Shown here: piece after piece, positions 49,778 to 50,880 of the stretch
How positions within the stretch are numbered: the stretch's first letter is position 1
How the letters are laid out: every line of letters starts with the position of its first letter
NCBI GenBank assembly: GCA_934668515.1
Contig: CAKUNS010000011.1
Location: 1-50,880, forward strand
Length of the DNA: 50,880 bases
Direction: 5' to 3'
Source of the DNA: an uncultured Eggerthellaceae bacterium
Lineage (GTDB): Bacteria > Actinomycetota > Coriobacteriia > Coriobacteriales > Eggerthellaceae
Notes under the pieces: generated by a model
The model's input: the letters and a program-made list of their open reading frames with translations, nothing else
The model's database searches: none
What the model was told of the DNA's origin: nothing
Translations under genes and position numbers: made by a program

Positions 49778-50635
49778 ATGAGTAGCGCGATGAAGTCGGT
49801 TTTGAGCATCGCGGGTTCCGATTCCAGCGGTGGCGCTGGCATTCAGGCCGACTTGAAAACCATTGAGTCGTTTCATCTGTACGGTCAGACGGCCATCACT
49901 TCGCTTACCGCCCAGAACACCACAGGAGTTTACGTGGTGTTCGACGCATCGCCCGAGTTCGTGGCTCAGCAGATCGACGTCGTATTCGACGACATCGTCC
50001 CCGATGCGGTCAAGGTGGGCATGGTATCGAATGCGGGCATCGTATCGGCAATCGCGCACTCGCTTGTTCGCAACCAAGCTCGCAACATCGTTGTCGATCC
50101 GGTGATGGTCGCAACGAGCGGCGCCAGCTTGTCAAGCGATTCGGCGCTGTCCAGGTTGGTTTCCGAGCTTATGCCTCTGGCCGATGTCGTTACGCCTAAC
50201 ATCCCCGAGGCAGAGGTGCTTTGTGGCTTTCCGATTCGCACCGAAGCCGACCAGGAGCGCGCTGCATTCGCTCTTGTTGGCATTCGCGGTTGCGAGCCAG
50301 GTGAAGGGGCTGCGATTCGATTCGCCAACGGTCGTTTCCCTCGCGCGGTGTTGGTGAAGGGCGGACATGGCAAGAACGATGCTAACGACGTGCTTGTTGA
50401 TGGTTCGGGTTGCGTTACGTGGTTTCGTGCCAGTCGTGTGGATACAAGCAACACGCACGGCACAGGCTGCACGCTCTCATCAGCTATCGCATGCGGTTTG
50501 GCGTCGGGTCTTTCGCTGGAAGACTCCATTCGCCAGGCGAAAACCTACATCAGCGGCGCGCTTTCCGACGGTCTCGATCTTGGGCGGGGGAGTGGCCCGA
50601 TGAATCACATGTGGGCCAATAAGCTTTTGATATAA
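49778..50635 (+). CDS. thiD: Hydroxymethylpyrimidine/phosphomethylpyrimidine kinase
   Basis: ThiD phosphorylates HMP and HMP-P to HMP-PP. The 285-residue ribokinase-family protein has SIAGSDSSGGAGIQADLKT near its start, QNTTGV, DPVMVATSGASL, TPNIPEAEVL and the catalytic end NTHGTGCTLSSAIA. The ATG with AAGGGG 6 bp upstream is chosen; the ATG two codons earlier overlaps the thiE stop but has the site too close. A 5-6 residue insertion precedes LVKGGH. It is the last gene of the operon, followed by a long hairpin. Confidence 0.95.
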   Translation: MSSAMKSVLSIAGSDSSGGAGIQADLKTIESFHLYGQTAITSLTAQNTTGVYVVFDASPEFVAQQIDVVFDDIVPDAVKVGMVSNAGIVSAIAHSLVRNQARNIVVDPVMVATSGASLSSDSALSRLVSELMPLADVVTPNIPEAEVLCGFPIRTEADQERAAFALVGIRGCEPGEGAAIRFANGRFPRAVLVKGGHGKNDANDVLVDGSGCVTWFRASRVDTSNTHGTGCTLSSAIACGLASGLSLEDSIRQAKTYISGALSDGLDLGRGSGPMNHMWANKLLI

Positions 50636-50667
50636 GCGGCTTTTTCAAGTTGTTCGTGATATATACT

Positions 50668-50711
50668 GATGAGAACGGCCCGACGCCTTTAGGCGTCGGG
50701 CCGTTCTCATC
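50668..50711. terminator. 20-bp hairpin between thiD and the convergent gene
   Basis: A perfect 20-bp inverted repeat (50668-50687 with 50692-50711) encloses a TTTA loop. No pronounced U-run follows on either side, but its position between convergent genes suggests a two-way terminator. Confidence 0.75.
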
Positions 50712-50786
50712 GTTGGTTTGCCGGAGAGGCCGTGCGGCTGCGGTCGAAACAGGTTTCTATGCGTCGTTGCAGGGGCGAAAACCGCG

Positions 50787-50880
50787 TTACTTGTTTGCGG
50801 ACTTCATCTTCAAAGTAAACACGAAGCCGAACACAAGCGCGAATGAGACTGCCACGGCAAGACTTGCCACGACGTAGGCG
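50787..50880 (-). CDS. C-terminal fragment of a membrane protein
   Basis: The last 30 codons of a minus-strand gene run off the window edge. The peptide is hydrophobic (AYVVASLAVAVSFALVFGFV) and ends in the basic tail KMKSANK and TAA, as for a final TM helix with a cytoplasmic end. The family cannot be told from this fragment; another frame is possible, but the hydrophobic pattern plus basic tail supports it. Confidence 0.5.
   Translation of the reverse strand, partial: AYVVASLAVAVSFALVFGFVFTLKMKSANK

Noticed and set aside
1..50880. CRISPR arrays, insertion sequences, prophage or toxin-antitoxin genes
   Set aside because: No repeat-spacer pattern, transposase, terminal inverted repeats or phage genes were seen; the repeats at 17.8-18.1 kb are operator-like and those at 34.3 kb are coding.

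Overview
The window (about 57-60% GC by eye) is core chromosome from a high-GC Gram-positive anaerobe. Gene content and order fit the class Coriobacteriia (Actinomycetota), probably the Eggerthellaceae; this is an inference from architecture, since no database search was possible. Supporting signs are a tuf-rpmG-tRNA(Trp)-secE-nusG-rplK-rplA block, a complete division and cell wall (dcw) cluster with mraZ, sepF and divIVA, a DUF1846 protein, a Tat-type NlpC/P60 hydrolase, and strong AGGAGG-like ribosome binding sites.

Layout. 1-3.1 kb: the end of tuf, rpmG, tRNA-Trp, secE, nusG, rplK and rplA, closed by a terminator; rplJ and rplL do not follow. 3.1-8.6 kb: map, then murJ (convergent with map), nadK, a 0.5 kb gene-poor stretch with a well-initiated 34-codon ORF, and a Tat-exported NlpC/P60 peptidoglycan hydrolase. 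8.7-16.5 kb: an ATP-grasp ligase divergent from an AsnB-type amidotransferase, then tcdA, a DUF1846 gene and pyrG on the minus strand. 16.7-17.7 kb: a XerD-type recombinase whose mRNA may be leaderless. 17.7-18.2 kb: a control region with three arrays of MraZ-box-like repeats in two orientations in front of mraZ.

18.2-30.3 kb: mraZ-rsmH-ftsL-ftsI-murE-murF-mraY-murD-ftsW-murG, tightly packed and closed by a strong hairpin. The dcw cluster is then split by about 6 kb of unrelated genes: an alkaline-phosphatase-superfamily phosphodiesterase, an APC permease with a duplicated C-terminal tail and a structured leader, a DMT transporter, and a lower-GC LysR regulator on the opposite strand. The cluster resumes at 36.9 kb with murC-murB-ftsQ, a terminator, then ftsZ-pgeF-yggS-sepF-yggT-divIVA (the ylmDEFG-divIVA arrangement without ylmH).

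45.7-50.6 kb: rnpB (RNase P RNA) on the minus strand, divergent from thiN, followed by a TPP-riboswitch-controlled thiC-thiM-thiE-thiD operon. A 20-bp hairpin separates thiD from the end of a convergent membrane-protein gene at the window edge.

Together the genes build lipid II (murA/murI not present; murE, F, D, C, B, mraY, murG, murJ), assemble the divisome (ftsZ, sepF, ftsQ, ftsL, ftsI, ftsW, divIVA) and make thiamine diphosphate. The parts least explained by known systems are the inserted phosphodiesterase/permease/LysR module with its structured leader and tail repeats, the mirrored MraZ-box arrays, and the ATP-grasp/AsnB pair.
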